DNA of 64,000 nt from G963704535 sp963704535. Its GTDB lineage: Bacteria; Chloroflexota; Chloroflexia; Chloroflexales; Roseiflexaceae. The stretch's first letter is position 1, and the number at the start of each line of letters is the position of its first letter. Below the pieces are notes generated by a model. It was not told the origin of the DNA and searched no databases. It saw only the letters and a program-made list of their open reading frames with translations. Where the stretch lies: the NCBI GenBank assembly GCA_963704535.1, contig OY969916.1, forward strand, positions 4,340,001 to 4,404,000, read 5' to 3'. This document shows, piece after piece, positions 16,948-25,583 of this stretch. The position numbers were made by a program, and so were the translations under genes.

Positions 16948-17462
16948 CTTACGGCAATCTCAAGCGTGGTATCAGAGAGGTGGCCGGGGCGGAACTGGAT
17001 GTAGTCGACGACCGCGTCCTCGGGCACGATGAAAGCCACCCAGCCGCGCGCCTGCCGGCCGGGAGCCAGGACGCCCTCTTGCAGCTTACGCGCATCGCGG
17101 CCCTGGTAGAGGTAGCGCCGGATCTCGAACTCGTAGGCGTACCCGGCGGTGTCGTACAGCATCCACTGGCCCAGGCGGTAGTTCAGCGGCGTGTCGGTAT
17201 CGTTGCGGTAGGCCACCTCGACGCAGACCGTACGCTCCACCGGCGTGTCGCGATAGGCCGGGTCGAGCACGCGCCCGTCGATCAGGTCGTGGACGCAGAC
17301 CGTGTACTCACCCAGCCGCAGCCACGGCCCAGGCTGGCCACCACCCAGCCGTCGCGTCACCCGGCCCGCGCTGGAGACCGGCATGCCGCACTGATTGCAG
17401 AACCGCGCCGCCGGGTCGAGATGGGTGTCGCACGTTGAGCAATTCTTCCATCCAGCAGTCAT
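16944..17462 (-). CDS. Zinc-ribbon protein with DUF4352-like beta domain
   Basis: 172 residues. The N-terminal zinc ribbon has Cys pairs CSTC and CNQC (residues 8-25), followed by a short linker and a beta-rich domain with VERTVCVEVAYRNDTDTPLNY and GVLAPGRQARGWVAFIVP, resembling the DUF4352 immunoglobulin-like fold. No signal peptide or membrane segment, so cytoplasmic as written. Function unknown. GAGGATC precedes ATG 17462. The stop lies in an adjacent palindromic element. Confidence 0.78.
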   Translation of the reverse strand: MTAGWKNCSTCDTHLDPAARFCNQCGMPVSSAGRVTRRLGGGQPGPWLRLGEYTVCVHDLIDGRVLDPAYRDTPVERTVCVEVAYRNDTDTPLNYRLGQWMLYDTAGYAYEFEIRRYLYQGRDARKLQEGVLAPGRQARGWVAFIVPEDAVVDYIQFRPGHLSDTTLEIAVS

Positions 17463-17487
17463 GTGATCCTCATAGTAGATTTCTTTA

Positions 17488-17588
17488 AGAAACTGTTTGA
17501 GAAGGGCATTGTCTCGCCTACGATCCGTGGCGGAACGGGGATTCTTGAGGGACGACCCCTCAAACTCCCCTTTATCAAACAGTCTCTA
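17488..17588 (-). repeat. Palindromic element family A, full diverged copy
   Basis: Ends AGAAACTGTTTGAGAAGG and (reverse complement) TTAGAGACTGTTTGATAAAGG enclose the GAGGG-ACG-ACCCCTC core. It sits between the zinc-ribbon and tex genes. Confidence 0.8.
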
Positions 17589-17770
17589 AGATTGCGCATG
17601 GCCCCAGGTGTCGATCGGGGATGCCGCGCCCTGGCGACTGTCGACCTGCCTGCACAAGGTATCAGTTTTCGGATCGACTGAGCAATCCCGCATGGCACAA
17701 CACCACTAGATTAGCTTACCACACGTGCGTTAACAAATTTTTAATGACGGCGTTGAGTTTGAGGCTGTTG

Positions 17771-17776
17771 TATAAT
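17771..17776 (+). promoter_or_regulatory. Probable -10 box of tex
   Basis: TATAAT stands 35 bases before the tex ATG, preceded by an AT-rich stretch. No good -35 box at normal spacing. Confidence 0.45.
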
Positions 17777-17810
17777 GGCGCCTGGTTTCCGTCATAGTGT
17801 TGGATTGTGT

Positions 17811-19952
17811 ATGGAACTTACTCACAAGATCGCCACGCAGCTTGGCCTGAAAGAAGCACAGGTCGCAGCGACCGCCGCGCTGCTGGACGAGGGCAACACC
17901 ATCCCGTTTATCACCCGCTACCGCAAAGAAGTCACTGGCGGCCTGGACGAGGAGCAGATCCGCAAGTTGGCCGACCGGCTCCAGTACCTGCGCAACCTGG
18001 AGGCGCGCCGCGCCGAGGTCCACAAGCTACTCGACGAGGGCGGTCACCTCACGCCCGAACTGGCGGCGCAGCTCGCTGCCGCCGAGACGTTACAGACGAT
18101 CGAGGACATCTACCTGCCATTCCGCCCCAAGCGCCGTACCCGCGCCCAGGTCGCCAGGGAGCAAGGGCTGCAAGGGCTCGCCGACCTGCTGCTGGCGCAA
18201 GACGCCGGCGGCAAGCGCCGTGACGATCTGGCGACGCCCTTCATCGATGCGGAGAAAGGCGTCGTCGATGTCGAGGCAGCCTACGCCGGCGCCCGCGATA
18301 TCGTGGCCGAGACCGTCGCCGAGACGGCCTCGGTGCGCCAGGCGGTGCGCGAGGCGACGCGCCGCACCAGTATCGCGCGGGTGGCTCGCAAGGAGGAGGA
18401 CGCCGACCCGGAGAACAAGTACCAGCTCTACCACGAGTTCGGCGAGGCGCTGGCCAAGTTGCCGCCGCACCGCATCCTGGCGATCAACCGCGGCGAGCGC
18501 GAGGGCGTGCTGAAGGTCGAGCTTGAGGCCAACCATGACGCCTTCGTCGCCACGCTCCAGCGGCGCTACGCGACCGGCCCCAGCTTCCTGGGCGAGGAGG
18601 TGCGCGCCGCCGTCGCCGACGGCTACAAGCGCCTGCTGGCCCCGGCGATCGAGCGCGACCTGCGCTCCGAGCTGACCGAGCGGGCCGAGGAGCACGCGCT
18701 GACCGTTTTCGCCGCCAACCTGCGCGGGTTGCTGCTCCAGCCGCCCCTGCGCGGCAAGATCGTCATGGGCCTCGATCCCGGCTACCGTACGGGCTGCAAG
18801 GTCGCGCTGGTCGATGCCACCGGCAAGTACCTCGAAGGCGGCGTGGCCTACCTGCACCAGCCCGACCAGGCGCGCGCCATGCTGCTGCGGCTGGCCCAGA
18901 AGTGGGGCGCGCAGATCGTCGCGATCGGCAACGGCACCGCCAGCCGCGAGACCGAGGCGCTGGTCGCCGAGGTGATCAAGGCCGCGCCGTTCCCGCTGCG
19001 CTACGTGATGGTCAGCGAGGCCGGCGCGTCGGTCTACTCGGCCTCCGAGGCGGCCCGCGACGAGTTCCCGGCCCTGGACGCGACCCAGCGCGGCAATATC
19101 TCGATCGCGCGCCGGCTCCAGGACCCGCTGGCCGAGCTGGTCAAGATCGACCCCAAGGCGCTGGGCGTCGGGCTGTACCAGCACGACGTCAATCAGAAGC
19201 GGCTGGGCGAACAGCTTGAGGCGGTGGTCGAAAGCTGCGTCAACTATGTCGGCGTAGATCTCAACACCGCGTCTGCGGCGCTGCTCGGCTACGTCGCCGG
19301 CCTGAACAGCAAGACCGCCAAGGCCGTCGTGGCCCACCGTGACGCCAACGGGCCGTTCAGCTCGCGCCGGCAGTTGCTCAAGATCAAGGGGCTGGGGCCA
19401 AAGGCGTTCGAGCAGTCGGCTGGGTTCCTGCGCATCCCCGGCAGCCCCGACCCGCTCGACGGCACCGCCATCCACCCCGAGTCCTACGCCGCCGCCCGCG
19501 CGCTGATCGCCCGCTTCGACGGCGCGCCGCTGCCCGAAGTAGCAGCCCGCGTTCGCCAACAGCTCGCCTCCCGGGCGGCAACCTCGGCAGAACTGGCCAC
19601 CGATCTGGGTATCGGCGAGCCCACGCTCGTCGATATGCTTGACGCGCTGGCCCGCCCCGGCCGCGACCCGCGCGACGACGCCGAGCCGCCCATCCTGCGC
19701 GCCGACGTGCTCAAGATCGAGGACCTCCAGCCGGGCATGTGGCTCAAGGGCACCGTACGCAACGTGGTCGATTTTGGCGCATTCGTGGACATCGGTGTTA
19801 AGCAGGACGGCCTGGTCCATGTCTCCGAGATGGCCAGCCGCTTCGTCAAGAGCCCGCTCGATGTCGTGCAGGTCGGCGACGTGGTGGATGTGCGGGTGCT
19901 CAATGTGGACCTGGCGCGCGGGCGGATCGGGCTGAGTATGCGGAAGGTGTGA
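17811..19952 (+). CDS. tex: Transcription accessory protein Tex (S1 RNA-binding)
   Basis: 713 residues from ATG 17811; an earlier in-frame ATG at 17775 overlaps the promoter and does not resemble Tex. Order: helical N-terminal domain starting MELTHKIATQLGLKE, TRYRKEVTGGLDEEQIR, a YqgF/RNase H-like domain (VMGLDPGYRTGCKVA), helix-hairpin-helix region (KIKGLGPKAFEQSAGFLRI) and a C-terminal S1 domain (GTVRNVVDFGAFVDIG). Tex binds nucleic acid, associates with RNA polymerase and is the bacterial relative of Spt6. No ribosome-binding site is evident. It converges with rpsA on a strong terminator. Confidence 0.95.
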   Translation: MELTHKIATQLGLKEAQVAATAALLDEGNTIPFITRYRKEVTGGLDEEQIRKLADRLQYLRNLEARRAEVHKLLDEGGHLTPELAAQLAAAETLQTIEDIYLPFRPKRRTRAQVAREQGLQGLADLLLAQDAGGKRRDDLATPFIDAEKGVVDVEAAYAGARDIVAETVAETASVRQAVREATRRTSIARVARKEEDADPENKYQLYHEFGEALAKLPPHRILAINRGEREGVLKVELEANHDAFVATLQRRYATGPSFLGEEVRAAVADGYKRLLAPAIERDLRSELTERAEEHALTVFAANLRGLLLQPPLRGKIVMGLDPGYRTGCKVALVDATGKYLEGGVAYLHQPDQARAMLLRLAQKWGAQIVAIGNGTASRETEALVAEVIKAAPFPLRYVMVSEAGASVYSASEAARDEFPALDATQRGNISIARRLQDPLAELVKIDPKALGVGLYQHDVNQKRLGEQLEAVVESCVNYVGVDLNTASAALLGYVAGLNSKTAKAVVAHRDANGPFSSRRQLLKIKGLGPKAFEQSAGFLRIPGSPDPLDGTAIHPESYAAARALIARFDGAPLPEVAARVRQQLASRAATSAELATDLGIGEPTLVDMLDALARPGRDPRDDAEPPILRADVLKIEDLQPGMWLKGTVRNVVDFGAFVDIGVKQDGLVHVSEMASRFVKSPLDVVQVGDVVDVRVLNVDLARGRIGLSMRKV

Positions 19953-19970
19953 TCGCTGGCACGGTCGGAA

Positions 19971-20012
19971 AACAAAGCAGGCGGGGCGCTTTCGCGCTCC
20001 GCCTGCTTTGTT
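19971..20012. terminator. Bidirectional intrinsic terminator between tex and rpsA
   Basis: A perfect 19-base stem (19971-19989 with 19994-20012) closed by a TTTC loop, ending in AACAAAG/CTTTGTT with T-rich flanks on both strands. It serves both convergent genes. Confidence 0.92.
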
Positions 20013-20030
20013 TTGAAAAAATCGAACGAA

Positions 20031-21239
20031 CTACGCCTCGACCTCGGTCGCCTTCTCGGCCTCTGCGACCGGCTCGGCGACCGGCGGAGCCGCCTCGGGC
20101 GCCGGGCTGCCGTTGCCGCGCTCGTCGGTTGTGACGCGGCGCAGGCTCAGGCCCATGCGCTGGCGCTGCTTATCGAGGCTGATGATCTTGGCGGTGATGG
20201 TCTGGCCGGGCTGGAGCAGATCGCGCGGCTGGGCCTGCGGGTCCACGTCCAGCTCACTGGCGTGGATCAAGCCCTCGACCGCCTCCTCGATCTGCACGAA
20301 GGCCCCGAACGGCGCGACGTTGGTGACCGGGCCGCTAACGAGCTGGCCCAGGCTGTAGCGCTGGTCGATCGTCTCCCACGGGTTGGCCTGGAGGCGCCGC
20401 AGGCTCAGGCCGATGCGCTCACGATCGGCGTCGATCTCCACGACCATGACCTTGACTTCCTGGCCGGGGGTGAGCACCTCGCGCGGATGGTTGACGCGCT
20501 GCCAGGACAGCTCCGAGATGTGCGCCAGGCCGTCGGCCCCGCCCAGGTCAATGAACGCGCCGAAGTTGGTGAGCTGGTTGACGCGGCCGGACAGCACATC
20601 GCCGGGCTGTAGTTCGGTGAGCAGGCGCTGCTTCTGAGCCTTGCGCCACTCCTGCGTCGCGCTGCGCTCCGAGAGCACCAGCCGGTTGCGCTCGCGGTCG
20701 ACCTCGATCACCTTGAGTGGGATGGTCTGGCCAACCATGCGCTGGAGCGCCTGCTGGCGCTCCTCCGAGGCCGTGCGACCATGGAGCTGCGCCACCTGCG
20801 ACGCCGGCACGAAGCCGCGGATGCGGTTGAACTGCACCAGCAGACCGCCCTTGTTGTAGCCGATCACCTGGCCCTGGATGATTCCGCCATCGACCTGTAG
20901 CCGGGCGGCCTCCTCCCAGTCCTTGGCAACCTGCACCATCGTCAGCGAAAGGATCAGGTCTCCCTCGCGATTCTCAGGGTCCTGCACATAGACCTGGATG
21001 GCCTCACCGACCTTCAGGCTACCCACAAAATTGTCACCCATCGCCTTCAGGTCTTGCTGCGGGATGACACCCTCACGCTTGGTGCCGATCGAGACCAGGA
21101 CGCCGTTGTCCTCGATCTGCATCACAACACCTTCGCGCAACTCGCCGCGCTGCGGTCGGGCGTAATCATAATCATCGAGCAACTGGGTCCAGTCAAGCTC
21201 TTCAAGTTCCTGATCTCGGCTGTCGGCATACATACTCAT
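20031..21239 (-). CDS. rpsA: 30S ribosomal protein S1, four S1 domains
   Basis: 402 residues with four S1 repeats; the last two contain VNQLTNFGAFIDLGG and VTNVAPFGAFVQIEE. The Escherichia coli protein has six repeats, while four are common elsewhere. The tail after about residue 375 is Ala/Glu/Pro-rich. S1 helps the 30S subunit bind mRNA; some S1-like proteins have other RNA roles, so the name follows domain count and order. GGAGG is nine bases before ATG 21239. The gene has a consensus promoter and a leader of about 290 bases. Confidence 0.92.
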   Translation of the reverse strand: MSMYADSRDQELEELDWTQLLDDYDYARPQRGELREGVVMQIEDNGVLVSIGTKREGVIPQQDLKAMGDNFVGSLKVGEAIQVYVQDPENREGDLILSLTMVQVAKDWEEAARLQVDGGIIQGQVIGYNKGGLLVQFNRIRGFVPASQVAQLHGRTASEERQQALQRMVGQTIPLKVIEVDRERNRLVLSERSATQEWRKAQKQRLLTELQPGDVLSGRVNQLTNFGAFIDLGGADGLAHISELSWQRVNHPREVLTPGQEVKVMVVEIDADRERIGLSLRRLQANPWETIDQRYSLGQLVSGPVTNVAPFGAFVQIEEAVEGLIHASELDVDPQAQPRDLLQPGQTITAKIISLDKQRQRMGLSLRRVTTDERGNGSPAPEAAPPVAEPVAEAEKATEVEA

Positions 21240-21537
21240 TCGAAAAAACCTCCAGGGTAATTTGGGATGCTAGCCCGGCGCCCCGCTTTCTGGCGACGGT
21301 CACGAATAACGGCAGCTTCGCAAAAGCGGAAATGACCCGGCGTGGCCTAAAGAAATCGCCCTGTAACACAGAAACGCTGACGGCGCCAGTGGCGACGTAC
21401 AGCGCTGGTGCATCCAGTGCCGGTGCCCGCGAAGGCTCCGCGCTGGCTAGCTCTCCTGGGATCGCGGCATTGCTGCGGTCGAGTATACGAGAGGGGAGCC
21501 GGTGGCGGAGTAATTAATAATTTTTTACACCCGGCGC

Positions 21538-21566
21538 ATTATACCCCACTCACTAGGGGCTGTCAA
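21538..21566 (-). promoter_or_regulatory. Consensus sigma70-type promoter of rpsA
   Basis: On the minus strand TTGACA (21566-21561), a 17-base spacer and TATAAT (21543-21538), matching consensus at every position. It is the strongest promoter in the window. Confidence 0.9.
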
Positions 21567-21631
21567 ATTTAGTTCTTTGGGGAGCGATCCGGCGATGCTG
21601 GCACACCATCCTTTCCAGTTCTTTTTCTGAT

Positions 21632-21728
21632 AGGCTGTCTGAAAAGGGGGAGTTTGAGGGGGAAGCCCCTCAAGAACTCTCTCTCCACCAAGAACTACGA
21701 GCGACAAATCAACCTTTTCAGACAGCCT
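21632..21728 (+). repeat. Palindromic element family A, best full copy
   Basis: 97 bases with perfect 16-base inverted ends AGGCTGTCTGAAAAGG. Inside are GGGGGAGTTTGAGGGGG, the complementary GCCCCTCAAGAACTC, and the conserved tail CGAGCGACAAATCAACC. It is the reference copy for the family. Confidence 0.92.
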
Positions 21729-21742
21729 CTGAAAGACTATAG

Positions 21743-21748
21743 TATAAT
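21743..21748 (+). promoter_or_regulatory. Probable -10 box of the phosphatase-superfamily gene
   Basis: TATAAT lies 30 bases before the ATG and 15 bases after the end of a family A element. No clear -35; TTCAGA inside the element end is at a long spacing. Confidence 0.5.
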
Positions 21749-21778
21749 GCGCTGTGCAGACCTCGAAACCTGATCACT

Positions 21779-22672
21779 ATGAGTATCATCTTCCTGTTCC
21801 TCGATGGCGTCGGGCTCGCCCCCGCCGGGCCGGATAACCCGCTGGCGCGGGCCGACACGCCAGCGCTCCACGCGCTGCTGGGCGGCCCGCTCACCGCCGA
21901 GCAGGCGCAGGCCGGCGGCGCCCTGCTGCTGAAGGGGATCGACGCGACATTGGGCGTCGCCGGCCTGCCGCAGAGCGGCACCGGCCAGACCGCGTTGCTG
22001 GCGGGCGTCAACGCCGCCGTGCTCCACGGCCGCCACCAGCCGCACGTTCCACCAGTGGCCCTGCGCCCCCTGCTGGCCGAGCGCAGCATCTTTCGCCGCG
22101 TCACGGCGGGTGGCGGCCGCGCCACGTTCGCCAACGCCTTTGGCCCAGGCTACTGGGAGGCCCTGGCGGCCCGCCGCATCCGCCGCTCGGCCAGCGTGAT
22201 CGCCGCCGAGGGCGCCGGGCTGCGCTTCCGCGATATGGACGACCTGCGCGCCGGCCGCGCATTGGCCTGGGACATCACCGGGGCGGAGCTGCGTGTACAC
22301 GAGCCGGCGGCCACGACCCTGGCCATGACGCCCGACCAGGCCGGCGCCAACCTGGCCGGTCTGGCCCACGACCACGACCTGGTCTTCTACGAGTGCTTCC
22401 TGCCCGACCTGGCCGGCCACGCCCGGCTACCCGCTGATATCGGGACGGTGATGACGCTGATCGACGGGCTGATCGGCGGCATCCTGAAGGTGATGCACAG
22501 CGCCGACACACTTCTGATCACCAGCGATCACGGCAACGTCGAGAGCATCGCCGCGCCATCGCACACCCGCAACCCCGTGCCGCTGTTGGTCGTCGGGCCG
22601 GCCGGGGCGGCGTTCGCAGGTGTGGAAAGCATTGTGGACGTGGCGGATGCGATCGTCGGGACAGCACTCTAA
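21779..22672 (+). CDS. Alkaline phosphatase-superfamily metalloenzyme (phosphoglycerate mutase/phosphopentomutase-like)
   Basis: 297 residues. Metal-binding blocks of the superfamily are in order: FLFLDGVGL at the N-terminus, LPQSGTGQTALL with the Ser/Thr nucleophile, FLPDLAGHA in the middle, and TSDHGNVE followed by SHTRNPVPLL at the C-terminus. It is shorter than the two-domain independent phosphoglycerate mutase (about 510), so a related small metalloenzyme is more likely. Substrate not predictable. The stop is directly followed by a truncated family A element, then NAD kinase. Confidence 0.82.
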   Translation: MSIIFLFLDGVGLAPAGPDNPLARADTPALHALLGGPLTAEQAQAGGALLLKGIDATLGVAGLPQSGTGQTALLAGVNAAVLHGRHQPHVPPVALRPLLAERSIFRRVTAGGGRATFANAFGPGYWEALAARRIRRSASVIAAEGAGLRFRDMDDLRAGRALAWDITGAELRVHEPAATTLAMTPDQAGANLAGLAHDHDLVFYECFLPDLAGHARLPADIGTVMTLIDGLIGGILKVMHSADTLLITSDHGNVESIAAPSHTRNPVPLLVVGPAGAAFAGVESIVDVADAIVGTAL

Positions 22673-22673
22673 G

Positions 22674-22738
22674 CGGCTGTCTGAAAAGGGAGGGGTTGAG
22701 GGGGCCGCTCCTCAAGGCTCCTTTTCCGCCACAGATCG
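22674..22738 (+). repeat. Palindromic element family A, truncated
   Basis: The left end CGGCTGTCTGAAAAGGG starts two bases after a TAA stop. The core GAGGGGGCCGCTCCTC is present, and the right end is lost. Confidence 0.75.
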
Positions 22739-22763
22739 CCTATTCCCGGCAGAAGGAGGCACC

Positions 22764-23603
22764 ATGCGACGGATTGGAGTCCTCTATAACCCGCTCTCCG
22801 GCCCCTCGGCCCAACTCTCGCGCGAGGTCGCCGAGTGGCTACAGGCGCGCGGCCTGGAGGTCTGGCGCGGGCTCTCGCACCAGGGCCGCGAGGTGCCGGA
22901 GCTGCTCGAAGGGCTGGAGCTGATCGTGGCGCTCGGCGGGGACGGCACGGTGCTGCGGGCCGCGCGGCTGGCGATCATGCACGGGATTCCGGTGCTGCCG
23001 GTCGCGCTTGGGCACCTGAGCTTCATGGCCGAGCTACAGCCCGACGAGCTGTATAAAGGACTCCAGGTGCTGTTGGACGGCGGCGGCTGGCACGACGAGC
23101 GCACGCTGATCGAGGCGACGATCCACCACAACCACGACGGCGGCGGCGCACCCGAGCAAGTGATCGCCCTGAACGAGATCCTGCTGGCGCGCGGCGATAT
23201 CAGCCGTGTCGCCGCGATCGAGATCGAGATCTACGATGCCCTGCTGACCACCTACCACGCCGACGGCGTGATCGTGGCGACGGCGACCGGATCGACGGCC
23301 TACGCGCTGGCGGCCGGCGGCCCGATCATCGACCCGCGCTCGCGCGCGCTGGCGCTGGTGCCGATCGCCGCGCACCTGACCAACATCCCCTCGCTCGTGC
23401 TCCACGAGGACGCGGTGATCACCCTGCGGCTGCGCAGCCGCCACCAAGCGGCCTTCTCGTCCGACGGTCGCGAGAGCCTCCCGCTCCACGAGAACGACGT
23501 CGTCGAGGTGCGGCGTGCCGCGCAGACCTGCATCTTCGCCCGCGTCCACCCGCCCAGCGCGTTCTACAAGCGGCTGACGCAGCGACTGCGGCGGGATGGG
23601 TAA
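22764..23603 (+). CDS. nadK: NAD kinase
   Basis: 280 residues from ATG 22764, set by AGAAGGAGG seven bases upstream. The ATP/NAD kinase motif GGDGT is at residues 58-62, NE in IALNEILLARG, and the NAD-binding DGVIVATATGSTAYALAAGGP in the C-terminal domain. It makes NADP from NAD. The last residues converge with the nurA-domain gene three bases away. Confidence 0.95.
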   Translation: MRRIGVLYNPLSGPSAQLSREVAEWLQARGLEVWRGLSHQGREVPELLEGLELIVALGGDGTVLRAARLAIMHGIPVLPVALGHLSFMAELQPDELYKGLQVLLDGGGWHDERTLIEATIHHNHDGGGAPEQVIALNEILLARGDISRVAAIEIEIYDALLTTYHADGVIVATATGSTAYALAAGGPIIDPRSRALALVPIAAHLTNIPSLVLHEDAVITLRLRSRHQAAFSSDGRESLPLHENDVVEVRRAAQTCIFARVHPPSAFYKRLTQRLRRDG

Positions 23604-23606
23604 TAC

Positions 23607-24815
23607 TTACAGCGCTTGCCGTTCCTTGCTCTCGCGCTTCTTCGACGATGTCGCCGGCAGGTCGGCCCGCAACAGACTGCCCTCGACGATGCCCAGGAAC
23701 GCCCGCCGGTCGACCGCTCTGACGATCGCCTGCTCGTGGGCGCGCGCCAGCGCCACCGGGTAGCCCTGCCCCTTGACGCACTGGTCGTAGATCAGCGTGT
23801 GGACCAGGTCGACCAGGGCGCGGTCCTCGGCCACCCAGCGCGGCACCTCGACGCGCGCGACCTCGCGGCCGGCCCGCATGTAGAAGAAATGGATCAGGTG
23901 CGGCCCGTAGGTCTCGATGTTGACGCGCGACATGGAGACGAACAGCGGCCCGCGCTGCCCCTCGGCCAGCATGTCGGCCAGGATCTCGGCGTCGGTCAGC
24001 CCCTGGCAGACCGAGCACGAGGGAAGGCGGCCCGCCGCCACATCGCTGCATTCGCCGCACTTCGCGCCGCGCCCTTCGTCCAGCCTGACATCCGGGCACA
24101 GCATGAGCCGGATGGTGCCGGCGACCTCGGGCGCGCGCGGGCGGCTGATATACGAGGCGACCGGAATCCCGCGCTCGCGCATTGCGTCGAGGTAGGCCAG
24201 GTAGGGCCGCAGAAAGCGCTCCTGGACGAACTTCTCGGCGCCGGCCAGCGTCCAGCGCACCAGCGTCCCATCCTGGATCGCAGCGCAGGGCAGGCCGTCG
24301 TGCAGGAACTCGTCGGCCAGGCCGACCAGCGCGACGCCTTCCTCAACGTCACGGCGGGCGCTCAGGTAGTTGCCCTCGATCGGGATGCGGCGAACGCCGT
24401 CGGAGAGGTACAGATCCTCGTCGCGGTAGTAGAGCGCGGGTGCTGAGGAAAGCTTGGCCGCCGGGCGTGTGCCGTAGCGCAGGAACACGCGCCCGATGTT
24501 GATCACGTAGCAAGCGACCATGCCGTGGCGCTCGACGTCGATCTGCGAGCCGTCGGTGGCGATCAGGGCGTAGTCGGGTGGGCGCGGCGGTAGCTCGTGG
24601 ACGGTGTTGAGCGGCTCGACCGGCCGAGCCAGCAGCCACGCCGCCGTCTCGCGGCTCAGGTCGGCCGCCTCGGCCCAGGTCTCGTAGGCGGCGGACTCCT
24701 CCAGGTAGCGACCGAGCGCCAGTAGCCGGCGCTGCTGCTTGTCATCCACCTCGCCCGCCAGCGAGCCGCTCATCACGCGCACTTGGCGGCTTAACGCGGT
24801 CAGGTCCAGGCCCAT
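23607..24815 (-). CDS. NurA-domain nuclease-like protein
   Basis: 402 residues. The NurA pattern is recognisable: IATDGSQIDVERHG with the first conserved acidic residue, AIQDGTLVRW in the middle, and VSMSRVNIETYGP followed by a C-terminal IYDQCVKGQGYPVALARAH. A Cys cluster CGECSD..CSVC (about residues 258-275) is an added feature. In archaea and many bacteria NurA is a 5'-3' nuclease working with the HerA translocase on DNA ends; no herA is beside it here. AAGGAGG precedes ATG 24815, and a good promoter lies upstream. Confidence 0.82.
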   Translation of the reverse strand: MGLDLTALSRQVRVMSGSLAGEVDDKQQRRLLALGRYLEESAAYETWAEAADLSRETAAWLLARPVEPLNTVHELPPRPPDYALIATDGSQIDVERHGMVACYVINIGRVFLRYGTRPAAKLSSAPALYYRDEDLYLSDGVRRIPIEGNYLSARRDVEEGVALVGLADEFLHDGLPCAAIQDGTLVRWTLAGAEKFVQERFLRPYLAYLDAMRERGIPVASYISRPRAPEVAGTIRLMLCPDVRLDEGRGAKCGECSDVAAGRLPSCSVCQGLTDAEILADMLAEGQRGPLFVSMSRVNIETYGPHLIHFFYMRAGREVARVEVPRWVAEDRALVDLVHTLIYDQCVKGQGYPVALARAHEQAIVRAVDRRAFLGIVEGSLLRADLPATSSKKRESKERQAL

Positions 24816-24853
24816 GGCGCCCTCCTTAGTCCAAAAGGCTCCACCAGGGCCGT

Positions 24854-24882
24854 AGGATAGTACATCTGTTTTAATGTGTCAA
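24854..24882 (-). promoter_or_regulatory. Promoter of the NurA-domain gene
   Basis: On the minus strand TTGACA (24882-24877), a 17-base spacer and TATCCT (24859-24854), about 40 bases before the start codon. Confidence 0.75.
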
Positions 24883-24891
24883 GCGTTTTGG

Positions 24892-25566
24892 CTACGCTTG
24901 TCCACGCAGCGCAGCGATCACACGCTCAACCCCGACGATCTCAGCCAGCGCCGCCAGCGAGTCCAAGTCATTCGCCCAGAACCATTCGATCTTCAGCCAG
25001 AAATCGGGCAGCACCGTCGAGCGATAGATGCCATCTTCGCCAATCGGCACCGGCTGATAGCTGCCCTTCGCGTCCAGCACATAAAAGTCGACGCGGCGGT
25101 GCCTGGGGCGTGGATCGATAATCCAATATTCTCGCACGCCGCCTTCCTGATACTCGTAGAACTTGTCGCCTCGGTCGCGGCCGACACTCTCATCGGAGAT
25201 GACCTCGATGGCGAGATCGGCCGGTCCACTCAGCTCCGTCTCGGTCAAGCGCCCAAGATGTTCGGCGGCCAGGAAGAACAGATCCGGCTCGCGCGCGCTG
25301 CCGCCTTCCAACACCCGCATTGAGAATGGCGCAACACGCACTTTGCCAAGCTTTAACAATCGTACGAATGGGCGAAGCAACTCTATCAGGAATTCGACGA
25401 TATTCTGATGCTCATCTTTCGGCGCCATATGAAAAATGACCTCCCCATCAACCCACTCGGTCAGCCCACCCTCATAATCCCAGTTCTTGTACTCCTCGTA
25501 GCTCATACGCAACGGCGGGCGCGGAGGCGTGGACGTCACCTGGGGAAGCGTCTCGGTTGTGCTCAT
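24892..25566 (-). CDS. Uma2-family (DUF820) restriction-endonuclease-fold protein
   Basis: 224 residues. The PD-(D/E)XK-like core is visible as REPDLFF, then LAIEVISDES, with GDKFYEYQEGGVREYWIIDP, the hallmark order of Uma2. The family is abundant in Chloroflexota and Cyanobacteria and often multiplies in genomes; function is unknown. GGGAGG lies before ATG 25566. The stop at 24892 is close to the NurA promoter, so the two may be separate units. Confidence 0.88.
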   Translation of the reverse strand: MSTTETLPQVTSTPPRPPLRMSYEEYKNWDYEGGLTEWVDGEVIFHMAPKDEHQNIVEFLIELLRPFVRLLKLGKVRVAPFSMRVLEGGSAREPDLFFLAAEHLGRLTETELSGPADLAIEVISDESVGRDRGDKFYEYQEGGVREYWIIDPRPRHRRVDFYVLDAKGSYQPVPIGEDGIYRSTVLPDFWLKIEWFWANDLDSLAALAEIVGVERVIAALRGQA

Positions 25567-25583
25567 CGAACACCTCCCATCAG

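Larger units (their letters stand above)
17463..17810. other. Intergenic region between divergent zinc-ribbon and tex genes
   Basis: Contains the family A element at 17488-17588, about 120 bases with nothing recognisable, then an AT-rich segment leading to a TATAAT box at 17771-17776. Confidence 0.5.
21240..21778. other. rpsA leader and rpsA-phosphatase intergenic region
   Basis: 21240-21531 is the untranslated leader of rpsA, GC-rich with several possible stems but no family I recognise. 21538-21566 is its promoter. A family A element (21632-21728) and a -10 box for the next gene (21743-21748) follow. Confidence 0.6.

Noticed and set aside
18090..19820. 576-codon minus strand frame opposite tex
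   Set aside because: The tex reading has all domain motifs; the antisense frame is a GC-rich shadow.
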